Positions 11,823 to 25,300 of a DNA stretch of 64,000 bases are shown here, in pieces. The DNA lies in assembly GCF_905475395.1 (NCBI RefSeq), contig NC_058339.1, positions 40,557,172 to 40,621,171 of the forward strand, written 5' to 3'. Source of the stretch: Chrysoperla carnea (taxonomy: Eukaryota; Arthropoda; Insecta; Neuroptera; Chrysopidae). The position numbers and the translations under genes are program-made. Numbering within the stretch: the first letter of the stretch is position 1; each line of letters starts with the position of its first letter. The notes under the pieces are model-generated. The model was given only the letters and a program-made list of their open reading frames with translations, did not search any database and was not told the origin of the DNA.

Positions 11823-12386
11823 CTGTGTCCAAAAAATAAGTTGACATTTGAATTTAAACTGCGCGCGTTTGTTGCGCATTATGAATTCCTTCCGCCCGGT
11901 CAAACAGTCAACAAGGAATATTATTTGAACGTTATGCGTCATTTAACGTAACGCTATCCGCCTAAAAAGGCCGGAATTGTGGAAAGAAAATTCATGGTTT
12001 TTAAACCACAATAATGCACCATCCGATACTGCACTCGTAATTCGTGATCATTTCGTCAAAAACTCAACCCATATCGTTTCGCAATTACCGTATTCACCTG
12101 ATTTGGTGCTGTGCGACTTCTAGCTGTTCAACAAGCTCAAAAGACCGCTCCGGGGACACTGTTTTTATACGATAGAGGAGATTCAAGCCTCAGCGAATAC
12201 GGAACTGGAGGCAATCCCGGAAAGTGACTACAACCAGTATTTCGAAGATTGGAAAATCCGTTGGCATTAGTGCATTGCATCGGGAGGGGATTACTTTGAA
12301 GGGGTTGAAATTGATTTGGAAGAATAAATAAAGAATTTTCAAAATAAATACACTTTACATAATGTCACCTTGTTTTTTGGGCACAG
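11823..12386 (+). mobile_element. internally deleted mariner element, copy 1
   Basis: Terminal inverted repeats begin 'ctgtgtccaaaaaataag' on the left and end 'cttgttttttgggcacag' on the right, with TA on both sides. Inside is the 3' part of a mariner-family transposase in the plus direction. The 'HNNAPS' and 'PYSPDL..CD' region (second and third catalytic motifs of the family) is followed by a C-terminal end 'GDYFEG.EIDLEE'. At least three in-frame stops break it (near 11949, 12121 and 12268). The first half of the transposase is absent: the left end joins directly to mid-gene sequence ('gcattatgaattcc' at 11875). Full mariners are about 1.3 kb, this is 564 bp. It is a non-functional relic. 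Confidence 0.85.
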
Positions 12387-12941
12387 TAAAATGGAATTTC
12401 ACCCGATGTAATCAAATTTTTTTTCGATTGTAACAGATATTTATGTTATTCTTTCCCAAAAATAACCTCCCAACACACTTAAACAATAGAAATTAAATAT
12501 AAATTGAAATATCATTTCCGTATATTTTGAGAAATTTTAACTTTTTTTGAAAAGTGGAAATAATCCGAAGTTAATCTTGGAAGAAATGAAACAAAAATAT
12601 TTCAATCATGCCGACTAATTTCACTAAATTGACCTGAGGATCTCATTTTTATTCGACTCGTCGTGGTTTAAATACGTGTAATTCATGTATCACATGACGG
12701 ATGTTGAATTATTTCTGTTTTTCGAAAATTTAATAATATTTTCCAAAAAATGTAATTTTCTTTGTCTTGTAAATGCTTATGGATTTGATATTTATAGTCA
12801 TTGTATATGTTTTCTTAGATTATTGATTACAAAAAACTACCGAATTCAAATTTGAAATTATTTTGAAATTAAGAATACTATCATCCAGAAATTAGTAGTT
12901 TTAACAAATTCCAAAACTTTTTTTTATTTTTTTATTTACAG
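12387..12941. other. intergenic or 5' intron DNA before Gyc76C
   Basis: AT-rich, no coding frame. It ends in a T-rich stretch and 'ttacag' (acceptor at 12940-12941), so it is probably the 3' end of an intron separating an unseen 5' UTR exon from the first coding exon. Confidence 0.5.
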
Positions 12942-12983
12942 AAGGTGAGAGGTGAAGAGGCATAATTGCCGCGGCGGCTGGCC

Positions 12984-13319
12984 ATGCGCTCCTCGCGCTC
13001 TGGCCACCTGAACTGCCGCCGCCGCTGCAACAACCTCAACAGTTTTAGTAATCAAATATCCGAATCACCATCAACAAATTATAAGAAGAAAATTATTAGA
13101 AAGTTTTGTTTTCCATCACCACTTATTGTGCTTGCCGTTGCATTATTGGTAGTACCGCCCCTGCATCCCTTGCCACCAACTTATGCTGCATATGCCGATA
13201 AAACAAAAGGACATAAACAATTCAACTTAACAATTGGCTATCTGACAGCAATGAAGGGTGAATTAAGAGACAAGCAGGGGCTGGCAATTTCTGGTGCATT
13301 ATCGCTAGCACTTGATGAG
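12984..13319 (+). CDS. Gyc76C: Gyc76C coding exon 1: N-terminus and signal sequence
   Basis: Encodes residues 1-112. A basic, Cys/Arg-rich leader of about 42 residues precedes a hydrophobic core ([12 protein letters not shown]) and likely cleavage near AYA, then the ectodomain start '[13 protein letters not shown]'. The exon begins at 12942 after 'ttacag'. The first 70 coding bases are strikingly GC-rich against AT-rich surroundings. A donor 'gag|gtaaaa' closes it. Confidence 0.88.
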
Positions 13320-16300
13320 GTAAAAACAATATTTAAGTAGTCACTTGTTAGTACCTGTAGTTGTCGCTTGGTATAACTACTGAGTTCGATTTTACCGATT
13401 GAAATCAAGTTCTCACAATATATTTGTTTTGTGGGCCCGATGGTTATATTCTTATATTACTCAACCCCCCCCCCTCTTTACTGCTACTTCCCGCTGCGTT
13501 ACATTTGACTTGCGAGAAAAGCAAGTTTAATTATCGAAGGATAATTTCAAGTTGAAAACCAAAAACAGATCAAAAATCTCTTTGATTTCTCCTCCATCTG
13601 ACCTTTGTGTAGAGAAATAATCACTGTGAGTATAGATACCATAATAATGGGTACAGAAACAAAGGAAGTATATGTGTAACGCCAAGGGAACAATTATTGC
13701 TTAAAACTACAGAATTGTACAAGGGTAGCGTTTTTTCGAATTAAGTATGCTATTTGTGACTATAGGCAAGGATAAATGAAACTTTATAACGTACTAATAT
13801 CGATTTCCTCCATTTATAGATTAACAGTAAACCAACTATTTTACCGAATGTAAATTTAGTATTGCGATGGAATGATACAAGAGGCGAGACAGTTGTGGCT
13901 GCACGTGCAATGACGGAAATGATTTGCGATGGTGTTGTGGCATTTTTTGGACCAGAAGGTACATGTCATGTTGAAGCAATCATTGCACAAGCACGTAATA
14001 TACCAATGCTTAGTTATGTAAGTATAATTTTGAGTTTGTGGCTATTAGTTTAGTTATCTTGTAAAAATTTATCCACTTACATCGTAGTTGACAGTACAAT
14101 TTTAGTAATGTATGGAATTTTCTTTGATGTAGAAGTTTGACTGCATACATTTTGTTTTTACGACAGTAAAATCTTACAAAAAAAACCTAAACTCGCAAAA
14201 CGCGATGTAAAGCTTTGGCGCAGTTCAATTCAAAAACTATAAGTTAGTTTTTGAATTTATTAGTTGCCACTATCATTTTGAAAGTATATTAAATTTGAAA
14301 CAATTGACGCCAACCCACAGCTCTACTTTTGTTTGAAACAATTTTTCAAACCTTTGTTGTCCACTTTCTCGAAAAATATAAAAGATAGAGAGATGAAAAT
14401 TTGTAGATGGCTTCAACTAGTGAGCCTTATGAAAAATTTTTGATGTTTCTAGAAAAATAATTTGAAAAAATTCAAAATTTTTAAAAAGTATGGCAAATGA
14501 CGGTCGGAGGCGATGTAAAGCTGAATTTTTAGTATGTTATTTGGATCCCCTCCCCTTGGGCGAGTGTGAAACTACGTTTTGTCAGGAACCTCTCCTAAGA
14601 GCTCCAAATAACATACCAAAAAAGCAACTTTACATCGCGTTTTGCGACTTTAATGTAGAATATGACTGGCGTATTTCTTTGTTCTATTAGAATATTGAAA
14701 AATTTTTCCTATTCTTTCAAAATAATAAGGGTTGGGTTATATGTATAAAACCTTTTAGTAACTACACATGTAAATAATACCTACTAATAATGATATTCTA
14801 CACCTTAAAGGTTTAATTAGTTTTTATTTGTGTATTTATTTGGCATTATCATTATTTTTTTAAGACTATAGTAGATAGTAATAAATATTAGTTTTTATTA
14901 TATTTTCGTAAGACTAATATAATAACTGACGTAATGGTATCTATTACCATTGTAGTATATATACACAAATTAAACAAAGATACATACCTACTATAGATCA
15001 AGAGCCAACATGAAAATGTGTAATTTTATGCTCACTTGTGCTCTCTTTTATGCTTTCTTGATCCTGAGAGGAGTATGAACAAGTAATAACTAGATGGCAA
15101 CAAAAATAGAGTGGTACCTTGGGTAGATGCAAGTAGATTTCATAAACATTTTTTAATCAATTTCAAAAGTGATTAGTTACTATTATCTTAACTAGATATT
15201 ATCGCATTGAATAAGGGGCCATTGCTGGATAAAAATAACGTAAAAACGTATACGTAAAAAAAGGTATTTGCAATTTGTGATAAGACAATTGTGAACAGTT
15301 TTTGTTCATTTCATGAGAATGGTTCAGTCACGACTAGTATTTACGCTAAAAAAATCTTACAAAAAAATCAACTAAAATCGCAAAATACGATATAATGCTA
15401 CTTTTTTGGTATGTTATTTGGATCACTTAGGAGAGTGTAAAACTACATTTTGCAAGCAAAAAAAGTTGTGCTATCTTCGTAATCCGTGACAAACTGCAAT
15501 TGAAAATGGAGTAAAAATCAACTGCAGTTGAAAATGGAATAAATATCCGAATCATGTCCAAATTATAAATTATAATAAAGTAGTTAAGCAAAAAATAAGT
15601 GTTTAAATTTATTTATTCACACAACATATTTATTAAAATGGAATACCACAAATTAAAGCTCTCTACCATGAATAGAAATATGTCAGCTGTAAAATTGACT
15701 CCTACTATAAACAATACGCATTAATCGTTTTCAGACTATGCGCCCAAAATTATATTTAAACGAAAATGGTATAAAATTAATACAGAAGAATTTTATTTAA
15801 ACTACGCTCGATAAAAATAAAAATATCTCTTGAAGATATTTATCGAGATTCATCCCCGTCTCTTCATCTCAAGGAGATTTTTTGATGCATATTGAGAAGA
15901 GAATATATAAAGGGCGAATTAATTGAATGAGCTACATTGAAAAAAAATTGAGGTGCCTTTTTCGAGAATTTTCGAAAAAAAAGTTCTTTCCATCCGCATA
16001 AAAAATACTAAATTCGATCAAAGCTACCTTAAAGTAAGCATAGCTTTGCGACAGATTAGAGCAAATTTCCATTTTTTCGTACTGGCTCTTGATTCACTAC
16101 ATGTATGCGATAAATATATCAACTATTGTGTGGGTATTTTCCAAAATGTACATAGTGTTTTTCCTTTTCAAGAATTCAATTTTAATTCATACAATTTTTT
16201 ATGTATTTGTTTACCTTTATCAAATAAAACATTAAAAAAATATTGTTATACCTTCAAAATGAAAATATAAAGTATTGAATTGAATTGGAATCATCCATAA

Positions 16301-19300
16301 TTTATGTTAATATATTTTTATTTTATTTATTCATTAGCTTATTAACAGTAAAAATTTATCCGACTAAAGGCTAATGTACACCGTTTAGAAAAATTCGAGA
16401 AAAACTGTTTTTTATACTGTCGCTTTTTACAACTTTTCTAACGTACAAACCAATATGTTTCTTACTAATTAAAATCGTAATGCAATCAAATTATTTCCTT
16501 GCACTTTGTATGTATGTTAAGTACGGATTGGGGCATAAAAACCAAGTGCTTTGTTTTTTGGACAATGGTAGGCCATTAGAATATGATGAGGTTTGCGGAC
16601 TGTTGCATTTCTATTTCATTTGTCATCAGCGTGGACGCTAAAATAACACAACTCCAGCGTAACTCGTGCTGTAGCAAAGTCACTGACACGCAACTCCAAA
16701 CAAATACCCCACGATGACAAGTAAGAAACAAATGCTTTGATTTAAGAAATGTATTCCAACATTCAGCACCAGAACACCTCTGTCTTTTCTAATGGCGTTT
16801 TTATTACCAACACTGTATAATAATTCCAGAATAGACCGAAAAATGGAGACAGAATTGGATGCTTCATTTTCCCGCTTCTGTCTCAGAAGAGACATTTTGT
16901 CTAAAATGAATGTTCAAGGGATAAACTATAAACATTTTCTGTATTTAACTTAACATTCGAGATATTTTCTCACTAATGACTAAAAAGAATCCTGCATCCT
17001 GTATGTTATATAATGTGTCCATCTATCCGCTTAAACCTGCGTTTTATCATTTCTACTAACTAATGCCATTTTTAACGTTGGCTAACCCACTCTTCCCAGA
17101 ATATTTTAATGCAAAAACACATGCCTAACCTATTATCTTATTCCTAGGGGAATTTCGCTTTGTATAATTATAAAATAGAACATCCGTAAATAGTTATCAT
17201 CTACCCGTTGATAATTGAGTTTTATTAAACCAATTTCAATATAATTTGCACTTTTTAAAAAATATTGTCAGAGTATTTATTTTAATTGCCCCGTTGAAAA
17301 TCAAAACTAAAATACGGGTGGTTTTTTTCTAACCTGACCAAATGTTTTTCAACAAAATCATTTTTCCCTTTTTAATCAATTATCTTCTTATTTGAATATC
17401 GTTCTTTATGATTATATCATGGAGTAAAAAGTTCCTAAGCACAACTTTAACAACAACCCAATAATTGCCCAATACTACTCCTAGCTCCCGGACATGCATA
17501 TTTTCTTATGTAAAAACTGTATAGATTCATCGCATTTCAGGACAGTGTTTATCAGTAATAAATTCATATGCAAATATGTTCTAGCACGAGAACAGGAATT
17601 AATATGAAAAAATTTCTGCTTTACTTGAATTTAATAGAATATAATAATAAATATATCTCCATATAAATAAAATATTTAGCAATGCGGTTAGTTTATTAAA
17701 TATAATTTATCACGATTATATTCACCCGTATACAAGCAAAAAAACACCTGTTGAAAATATAAAGTACACATGCAGTAAATCTACAAAACGAACTAATCTT
17801 TTACCTATTGCTATGTCTATATTTTGTAAGATGAATATATATATACCTTTGTATAAAATGAACAGGGCTGACAGATGGAATAATTGGATAAAAAATCAGA
17901 ATTATTTGAATCTTCTGTATCCAGCTGGCACTCAAGATTGCCTCGCATAATTGGATACAAAAATCAAAATTCAAATGTCAAGTAATAGATTTCGTGAGTG
18001 GCTTCCTTTTGGCGAGTCTACCAACTTTCTGTCTACGACTTTATTCGAAAGTGCTGCGTTTTCAAATGAGCACTACTTAACATACTTAAACTATCGATCT
18101 GAAAAACCGCAGCAGTGAATTTGTGGATACTATGACCACTTGCTAACATTAATAATTATTAAATAATAAAATATTTTGTCCGACAAAAATACTGCACCGA
18201 TGAGTTTCTCTATCATCTCGAACATGCCGTACTTAAGAATTGTTTAATAATTATTAATGTTATCAAATGGTCATAGTGTCCGACAAATTCCTTGTCGCGT
18301 TTTAGTCGTAGAGAGAAAGTTGGTAGACTTGGCAATAAAAAGCCACTCACGAAGTTTCAAGTAGTTATTAATCATTTAACAAACCGTGGGACCTTTTCTG
18401 TCTCACGGTCCTTAAACTGTTAAACAATTTTACCACCAAAGGAATACATTTTTTACTTGAGGCAAAACTGGTCGTTTATGACAATCCAAAAAATCGAATT
18501 AAGTGTTTAGTTATTTTCATATTCTACGTTATTTAAAGTGACCAAAAAAACAACAATTATATAAAAAGATTTGATTCGGAATAATTTCAGTGACCCAACG
18601 GAATAAAAAGGTTGGCTCTAGTGGCAGCTGAAGATAAACTAAGTTAGAAGTATTTCATGCACCTTCTTTGAGATAGTAGATATCTATATTTCCACAAATT
18701 TAAATATCCTTATAGTTTTTTAAGATATTTTTAAACAATGAACAGAGGACTTTGAACAAAAGTATATGTATGTATGATTATAATCGTAGATAAGGCTTAT
18801 ACTATTTAAATCGATCGTCAATTTTTTTCTATTTTGAATGGGAATAGTTTGGTTGCATGACACATGTCGGTTCTTCGTTCGTTTTAAAAGTATTGATTTA
18901 TAAACTACATAATAAAAATTATGTTTAAATTATATTGCTTTTTACAACGCATCAAAAATACGCAAAATAATTATTTATATATTCAGGAAGGTCATTAAAG
19001 TTTCATCGGTACTTAACACTTTTCAGCAAATCCTTAATATATTGATGGCTAGTTATTTTACAAGTAATTATACAAAACCCTATTAAGAGATAATGCAAAG
19101 AGTTTTTACTTTCCATTGAATTATTTGTTATAAAAGAAAATCTTCAGCCATAAATTCTAAGAAACTAAGTATATATTCTTAATTTCTAAACGCAATTCGG
19201 AATAAAATTATTCGTCTTCGAAATGCGTATTAAAATTATTTTCTAGAATTATATTTATAAGAAAATACAAAAATAGGGTCCCTTTGATAATTGGACGGAT

Positions 19301-22300
19301 AGTTTTTGAAAATATCGATTAAGTTGTAGAAATCGAATTCGAAGGATTCACCAAGGTTTTTTGCTTTTTAGGAGAATGGCAACTGCCTCATCCTACCTTG
19401 ACGTTCTTGAATCACAATTTCTACAAATTATTAAATAATTTTTAACCGACTTCAAACAAAAACGGAGGAGGTTATCAATTCGACTGTATTTATTTTTTTT
19501 TTACCGACTTTAAACAAAAACGAAGTAGGTCCTCAATTCGACTGTATTTTTTTTATGTTTGTTACCTCAGAACTTTTGACTAGGTGAACCGATTTTGATT
19601 ATTCTTCATTTGTTTGAAAGCCAGTGCTTCTCGTTTGGTTCCATTTCATTTTGGTCCAGTTTTGACAATGGCATCCATGAGAAAATCATAAAAGTCTTAA
19701 ATTGGCATTAAGTATGCAAGACAAGAGAACGAATAACTCAATATCATTTCGATGATTCTTTTTTTTAGTGACAAATTAGTTCAGATTCACTAAAAATCAC
19801 AAAATAAAAAAACTTTTAACAAAAAGAAAACCGACTTCAAAAGAAAAACTTTTCCAAAATAAATTAAAATGCACTAAAAAGTAAACACATAACGATAATA
19901 TAATGTAGTTAAAAATATTGTTATTTTTGGAGTCGGTGTCAGCCAAGGAAACAACTCTGACAGAACAGTTTTCTACAAGCTTGGCTGACACCGACTCCAA
20001 AAATAACAATAATTTTAACTTCATTATATTATCGTTATTTGTTTACTTTTTAATTTATTTTGGAAAAGTTTTTCTTTTGAAGTCGGTTTTCTTTTTGTTA
20101 AAAGTTTTTTTTTTTTTTTTTTTTTTTGAAAAATATACGGAGTGGCCACTTTTATTTTTATCAATGTTTTATACTTTTTAAGAATTATATTTTAATTACA
20201 ATATAAAATAAAATCTATAGTTGTAAAATGTAGAAAATAGAAAAATCGTATTCGAAGGATTTGACAAGATTTTTTGACTGTTTAGAGGAATGGAAAGTGC
20301 TTAGGTACTCGTAAATAATTCTAAATAATTATACTTCCAAACCTTTATATTTCTGCTTTCAAAGATTTCTTTTACAATTATTTTTATACCTTAATATCTT
20401 ATTTTCCTTTGAATCAATTTTCAGTTAAGACCAGATTTAAAATGAAAATATAAAGAAATTACTAATGTTAATTATCCATACAAAAATAACTTATTTTACA
20501 TAAACATTTCATACATATTGAACACTGTTGTTGTATTGTATATGAGAATCAAAAACTTTGGTAGCTTGCCAAATATACCCAAAACTAATTTCATTTCATT
20601 ATTTACATACTACACATATAAACCGTATGTTACACATAAAAAATGATATGCGCACTTTTTGTTCTAAACTATAACAAGTTTCCCATTTCCTTTCCATCTT
20701 TTTAGTGATCATTTTTTTTACACAACGCGACGTATCGAATATAATATTGTTTATAACATAACGATATTGTTTTAGTATATTTTGCACAAATGTATCGACT
20801 ATAAAACAGTATTATAACTGCCAATAAAAACTTTAAATTGATTAAATTTATTATTCTAACTCTTTTCGTAGTATAATTCCAAATAAATTTCAAGTTTTTA
20901 TCATTTAAGATATTTTTATTTTTAAACAATCTTCAAATAATAGCTTAATCCAACCATTTCATCGAACTAAAATATTTGGAAAATTTTCCAACAAGATCTG
21001 AAAATCTAACCTATAATCACTTACGAATCGATTTGAATTCCGAATTCATTCAATATTGATAGAATTTCATGAATCTACCATTTCTAATTCATGGACAACA
21101 CCAACATAATATTAGAAATCCATCCCAAGTACGACCGAAACAGGACTTTCTACCGAAACCAAAACCGAATCTTCGATATCTGCCTCAGTTTCGACCGAAC
21201 TCGTTACTTTTTTAGATATGTTAAAAATCTATTATTTACCGAAACTTGGCTTATTTTTTTACACTTATACAGACAGTTAACCCGCGTTAAATGACATAAA
21301 AAACAATAATTAAAGTATGTAAAAAGAATAACATATAACACATAAACACAGAACACAATCACGCCAGACTGGCCGACGATCTCAACTGATGATGACAAAT
21401 GGCATACGTGTCACGAAGGTCAGCAGATTTTCTTGCCGAAAGCGAAGTTTTGCTGGATCACTTATTAGTCATCATTACTATAAGTGGATCACGCTCAAAC
21501 TTCTTACATGGCAGTAAGGTTTGATTAGCTAATTTACCCATTTTATGCCGGATTTCCACTAAACGGACAATCAAAAACAAACCCAAACTCAGATAATAAC
21601 TTAACTTTTCGCAAACTTTTTGAAGACTAGCGTGCTTTGCTTTAAAGTTAAGTTATTATTTGATTTAGAGTTTTGTTTTTGTTTGTCCGGTTATTGGAAA
21701 ACCGATATTAGTTTTTATTTATGAAATGTAATATAAAAGACCTCAATGAAAATTATAATAAAGGATCGTCTTTGTGGAAATCAGTTTTCATTGAAACTGT
21801 CTGAAAAATTGAGAAATATATACAAAAGCTTATGCCTCTGTCAACTTCAATATTTCACATTAATAATATATAGTAATATTTTTCTTCAAAAAATTGAAAC
21901 TTATTGATAATTTCATTTTGTAAACTGTTTAAAAAACAAAAATAATATTTAATCAATGAAATTTAAATTTTTTTCAGAAATGTTCAGATCATAAAGCATC
22001 ATTTGTCCCGACATTCGCTCGTACGGAACCACCTGATACACAAGTAACAAAATCAATAATATCGTTATTAAAGTATCATAATTGGCACAAATTTTCAATT
22101 ATATATGAAGAAACATGGGAAACAGTTGCAACATCATTACAAGATCAAGCAAAAAAGTCAAATCTTACTATAAATCATAAACGAATATGGGTTGATCAAT
22201 TTACATGTTGCGAACAAAAGCAGCCATGCTGTCATAGTGGATATACGTATCGTTTCATTACCGAAACAAAAAATCAAACTCGAAGTATGTATTATTCATT

Positions 22301-25300
22301 TATTATTTGATTTACGTCATTAATGATTAATATTTAATATTATCTCTTTCCCTGATTTAATCAAATACTGGGTGGCGTTTTTATCTTGACATATGCATGA
22401 AACTCGAAAAAAAAAGTTTAATCGAGGAAAATGATTCAAACGAAAAATGCTAATTTTAAAGACACACGTCTTATACGGATATTGAATTCAATCTAAATTT
22501 TCCGGTTCAATTAAAACCACCCTCTAATTCACAACTAGCAAACATTTGACGAACACTTTAAGTTAGAAAGTGGTTCTTTTTTTAAAAACACAAACATTTT
22601 TTGTTTGAAACATTTTTTTTTTAAAGCGAATAAAGCTACGTATCATAGTTTTTTGAACGCTTCGTTAACTTATACCTATTTTGAGTGGGCTACAACAAAC
22701 CTCCGGTATAAATTAAACCAAGTAAAAATCAGATTCTTTTTAAATACTATATTAAGTAAGTGATTTTTTTACAATTGGCTCTGCGATTTTTACTTTTAAA
22801 TACCTATAATTACTTATTCGTTGTTTTTTTTTTCAGTTTATGTATTTCTGGGAACACCAACATCATTGATTGATATAATGAATGCAATGCAAATGGCTCA
22901 ATTGTTTCAGAATGGTGAATATATGGTGATTTATGTTGATATGATTGCTTATTCAGTCAAAGAAGCTCAAAAATATTTATATAGTATGTAATTTATAAAA
23001 ATTTATATTTATTCAATTTTCAAAATGAATTATTGTATTTAACTAAGTAGTGGGCGAAAGACCTTTGGATCTTTTTAAATAAAATTTCAGAATAACATTA
23101 TTCATTATGTAAAAAGAATCTTCTGATCGTACCTCAAAGCTATTCCAAAATACAAGAGAATACAAACGGTTCCGACTAACATTGACTTTTGCTGTAATGT
23201 AAAACAGACCCGTGCGCAAGGGAGAGGTTTTGGGGGTCAAAACCCATTCCATTGAGAATCTGTCCACATAAATTTTGAGCTAACAATATAGTTCTGAAAA
23301 TGCATCCATTTATGAAACGCATTTCCATTGACTAGTCAGATATCGAAGCATATTCTGAGCTCAGTATATTCTTTAACTTTGTCTTTGAGTAGAGCGTATG
23401 AAAGATTGAAAGAAAATGTAACGTTGAACAAGTGTTCAGAAACATTTTCAAAACCATAATCGATATCTGCGATGAATACGATATAGAAGTGCGGAAGCCA
23501 AGGTTGGCGTCATAACAGACTCAACGCTTGAATATACCAACTGCTTCAGTTTAAGATCATAGATCGAATTTTGAACCATCGTAATGTTTTATCAAATTTG
23601 CTTGTCTTTTTCTCAATAAAATGAAAATTTTTGATGAAAACTCTTGGTCGCCTTTTTGAACTAGTATATTCGATTTTGCACGATGATTCCCATGGCATCT
23701 GTATTTTGACTTAGATCGAAAATGTCTGAAGATCGGCTAAACGGTTTTGTCTTCGCTCAATATACATCGCGATGTTGAGGTCGATACACACAGAGTTTTG
23801 GAAAACTTTTTTTCTGTACTTCGCTCGAGTTAATTTATTGAAAAACAATGACTAAATAACACATTTAGACCTAATTAAATGTTCTATTATTCGAAAAAAG
23901 AATTTCTTGTTTTTATTGACTTGATGACCTAGCATGGCGAAAAAAAGGTTGAACCCTCCCTTGGATAATTCCTGCGCAAAGGTCTGATGTAAAAAAATGT
24001 ATCATTTCTTTATTCATTTTTAGAATTTGAAGAATTTAACAAATATCAATCATGCTATGATCTGCCAAAAGATATTTTAAAATTTGCAAGATCATTACTA
24101 GTGGTCGTATCAACACCACCTTTGACGGATTATGGTAATTTTGCGGAAAAAGTTAAAACGTATAATGCAAGACCACCATTTAATCTTCATACGCCTAATA
24201 TTTTATTAAATGATAATTATACAAAAGTATGTATACATTGGTAGTAATTGTTTTGATAAACTTAGTTAACGATATTTCATAGAAATTATTAAATCTTTTT
24301 TTTTTTAGTATGTCTCAATATATGGAGCATATTTATACGATTCAGTTAAATTATACGCGGATGCTTTAGATTATTTAATTCGTATCAGAACCAACGGATC
24401 TATTTTAACAAACGAAATAGTTCAAGATGTTGCGAGTAATGGAACAGACATTATTCAAACGATTATTAATAAAGGCCAATATACAAGTAATTATTAAAAT
24501 ATAGAAAAATTCTTAAATACGCCACAAAAATCAGGGATACGCAATAAACTATAATTTTTTTGTTTTATTTTCCAAATTAAATCAAAATTGAATCATGATT
24601 GAAACTTATTCTAGAGAATATAAAACTTGTTTTAATAACTTTCTTTGTATCAAAATGAAGAAAATTGAAGTTTTTCCTTTTTTGCGAGCAATTTTCGAAT
24701 GTGTCCCTGAAAAATATGGACATTTTCCAACTTATTTCCATTCTAGCATGAGCTCTTAAATAAATAATGATTAAAAGAAATATTGTAATATAAGTACATC
24801 TATTTGAAGCATCAATTTAAATAAGCCTGTGGCGCTTAGCTTTAACTAATGCTTCTTTGGAGGTTTAAAAAGTATAATTTCAACTTAAGAATTTCAAGTT
24901 TTTCCCAACAAAAAAATTACATCCCTGATTTTTAAAATTGTGATAAAAAACAAATACCGATGTTAAGTTATTAGTGTGATCAAATAAAAAAAAAATGGCG
25001 TCAATTTTTAGATAATTCTGAGTTCGGAGAAAAAAATTGAATTTAGTAGATCATTATGATACAAATTGAAGAAACTAAAATCTAACATTTTTTGATGGTC
25101 GGAAGGGGTCCAAAAAAAAATGGTAAAGTGGCCTAATCCGGTCTTTCGCGTCAGACACCGTCGGATTGAGTTAAAAATAAAAAAGTGTTTAATAAGCTTA
25201 CGCGCCGTAAAAAGGCGAAAAGAATGAGCTGAGAATGAACCCGATTGGTCCATCGATGTCCCCACAAATTGCAAAAAACCATCGATTTTGCTCGAAATTT

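Larger units (their letters stand above)
14018..21977. other. Gyc76C coding intron 2 (8 kb), repeat host
   Basis: The largest intron of the gene, phase 0. It carries several repeats listed separately (14163-14655, 15345-15480, 17980-18370, 19441-20110, 21548-21705). In 15480-17970 and 20130-21080 no coding or RNA gene is recognised. At 21118-21250 the phrase 'accgaaac' and variants recur irregularly. Confidence 0.8.

Noticed and set aside
11733..11951. 72-codon frame upstream of mariner copy 1
   Set aside because: Its first half is flanking DNA and its second half is mariner sequence read through the terminal repeat; not a gene.
15953..16270. 105-codon frame in the large Gyc76C intron
   Set aside because: Phe/Ile/Lys/Asn-rich, no recognised domain, no splice sites giving an exon of Gyc76C.
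22984..24023. Possible alternative exon in the GC-richer part of intron 4
   Set aside because: The minus-strand frame there is opposite to the gene, and exon 4 joins exon 5 in frame without it.
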